A DNA stretch of 5,252 bases from Campylobacterales bacterium (lineage in GTDB: Bacteria; Campylobacterota; Campylobacteria; Campylobacterales; QNZT01), in NCBI GenBank assembly GCA_026985685.1, contig JALSQA010000034.1, forward strand, positions 1-5,252. Direction: 5' to 3'. Made by a program: the position numbers and the translations under genes. The notes below the pieces were generated by a model, which made no database searches, was not told where the DNA came from, and saw only the letters and a program-made list of their open reading frames with translations. Shown here piece after piece: positions 4,882 to 5,252 of the stretch (positions are counted from its first letter, which is position 1; each line of letters begins with the position of its first letter).

Positions 4882-5252
4882 TTATAGCTGGGATTTTGAG
4901 TTGATATAAAAGGTAAAATATTTTGAGTGAAAATCACTATCACCTATCTTTTTATATTGGATGATAGCACCTCTTAAGTTTTTTGCTTCCTGATATAAAA
5001 TTCCTAGTGCATATCGACTTTCAAAATTGGATGGATCGGTTAATTTAGCAAGTTCTAAAAGTGCGATAGCATTGGCATGATGATCACTTGCGATAGCTCC
5101 AACAGCTGCTAAAAATAGTGTATGAGAATCATTTTGCTTTTTTTCGTCTATAAGTTTATTGTAATGATCATAGGCATATTGAAATTTTTGGGCATAAATA
5201 GCACTCAATGACAGGGATTGATTATATGCGATTGATTGATTATATTGATTTT
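4882..5252 (-). CDS. TPR-repeat protein, C-terminal part (cut by right window edge)
   Basis: An open frame enters from the right edge and ends at TAA 4884-4882, leaving 122 complete codons. A TTG at 5208-5206 could be taken as a start, but the frame stays open with similar protein character to the edge and there is no ribosome site before it, so I call this the tail of a longer gene. Two TPR-like helix pairs are visible: about residues 43-74 of the fragment (TLFLAAVGAIA...ANAIALLELAKLTDPS) and 77-108 (ESRYALGILYQEAKNLRGAIIQYKKIGDS), with the usual A/G/Y/P positions; the preceding KFQYAYDHYNKLI is probably the second helix of another repeat. Near the edge YNQSIA-YNQSLS is a short tandem repeat of six residues. 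TPR proteins are protein-interaction scaffolds; the role of this one cannot be told from the fragment. It appears to be transcribed separately from the OmpA-family gene. Confidence 0.8.
   Translation of the reverse strand, partial: NQYNQSIAYNQSLSLSAIYAQKFQYAYDHYNKLIDEKKQNDSHTLFLAAVGAIASDHHANAIALLELAKLTDPSNFESRYALGILYQEAKNLRGAIIQYKKIGDSDFHSKYFTFYINSKSQL

Noticed and set aside
5206..5208. TTG as start codon of the TPR protein
   Set aside because: No Shine-Dalgarno lies upstream, and the same frame continues open to the window edge with continuous TPR-like sequence, so this is an internal leucine codon.

Overview
The window looks like an AT-rich chromosomal segment from a Campylobacterota (Epsilonproteobacteria) bacterium, probably a free-living Sulfurimonas- or Sulfurovum-like lineage. 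Three things point there. The cheY-prmA order matches the cheY-prmA-ftsH order known from Campylobacter jejuni and Helicobacter pylori. The protein sequences have the right flavour. Histidine biosynthesis genes are present, which argues against Helicobacter pylori. The genus is inference. Every supported gene lies on the minus strand, so the window reads from right to left; I see no plus-strand gene, RNA gene, mobile element or CRISPR array.

Right edge (about 4784-5252): the C-terminal end of a TPR-repeat protein enters from outside the window. It ends at 4882 and is followed by a long AT-rich stem-loop with a T-run, a plausible intrinsic terminator.

Middle (2929-4742): an extended -10 promoter drives a two-gene unit. 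The first gene encodes an inner-membrane-anchored periplasmic protein with a BON-like region and a C-terminal OmpA peptidoglycan-binding domain. Twelve bases later comes a small membrane protein whose predicted cytoplasmic tail ends in a helix-3-turn-helix (COG3743-like) domain. The unit ends in a GC-rich hairpin at 2929-2960 that may be a terminator or a dispersed palindromic element. I infer that the two products occupy opposite faces of the same membrane; this pair is the least explained part of the window.

Left half (1-2858): a second extended -10 promoter precedes a tight unit of five genes: a stand-alone PolB-like DEDDy 3'-5' exonuclease, hisH (overlapping it by 17 bases), hisA (2 bases after hisH), cheY (24 bases later) and prmA (13 bases later, cut by the left edge). 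The unit mixes DNA metabolism, histidine biosynthesis, chemotaxis and ribosomal protein methylation. It is probably a housekeeping operon, perhaps continuing into ftsH beyond the edge. HisH needs HisF as its partner, and hisF is not in the window.

Most of the window is ordinary core genome. I found no convincing new defence or mobile system. The points most worth a second look are the envelope/H3TH gene pair, the GC-rich hairpin with its partial repeat copies, and a direct repeat over the exonuclease promoter.
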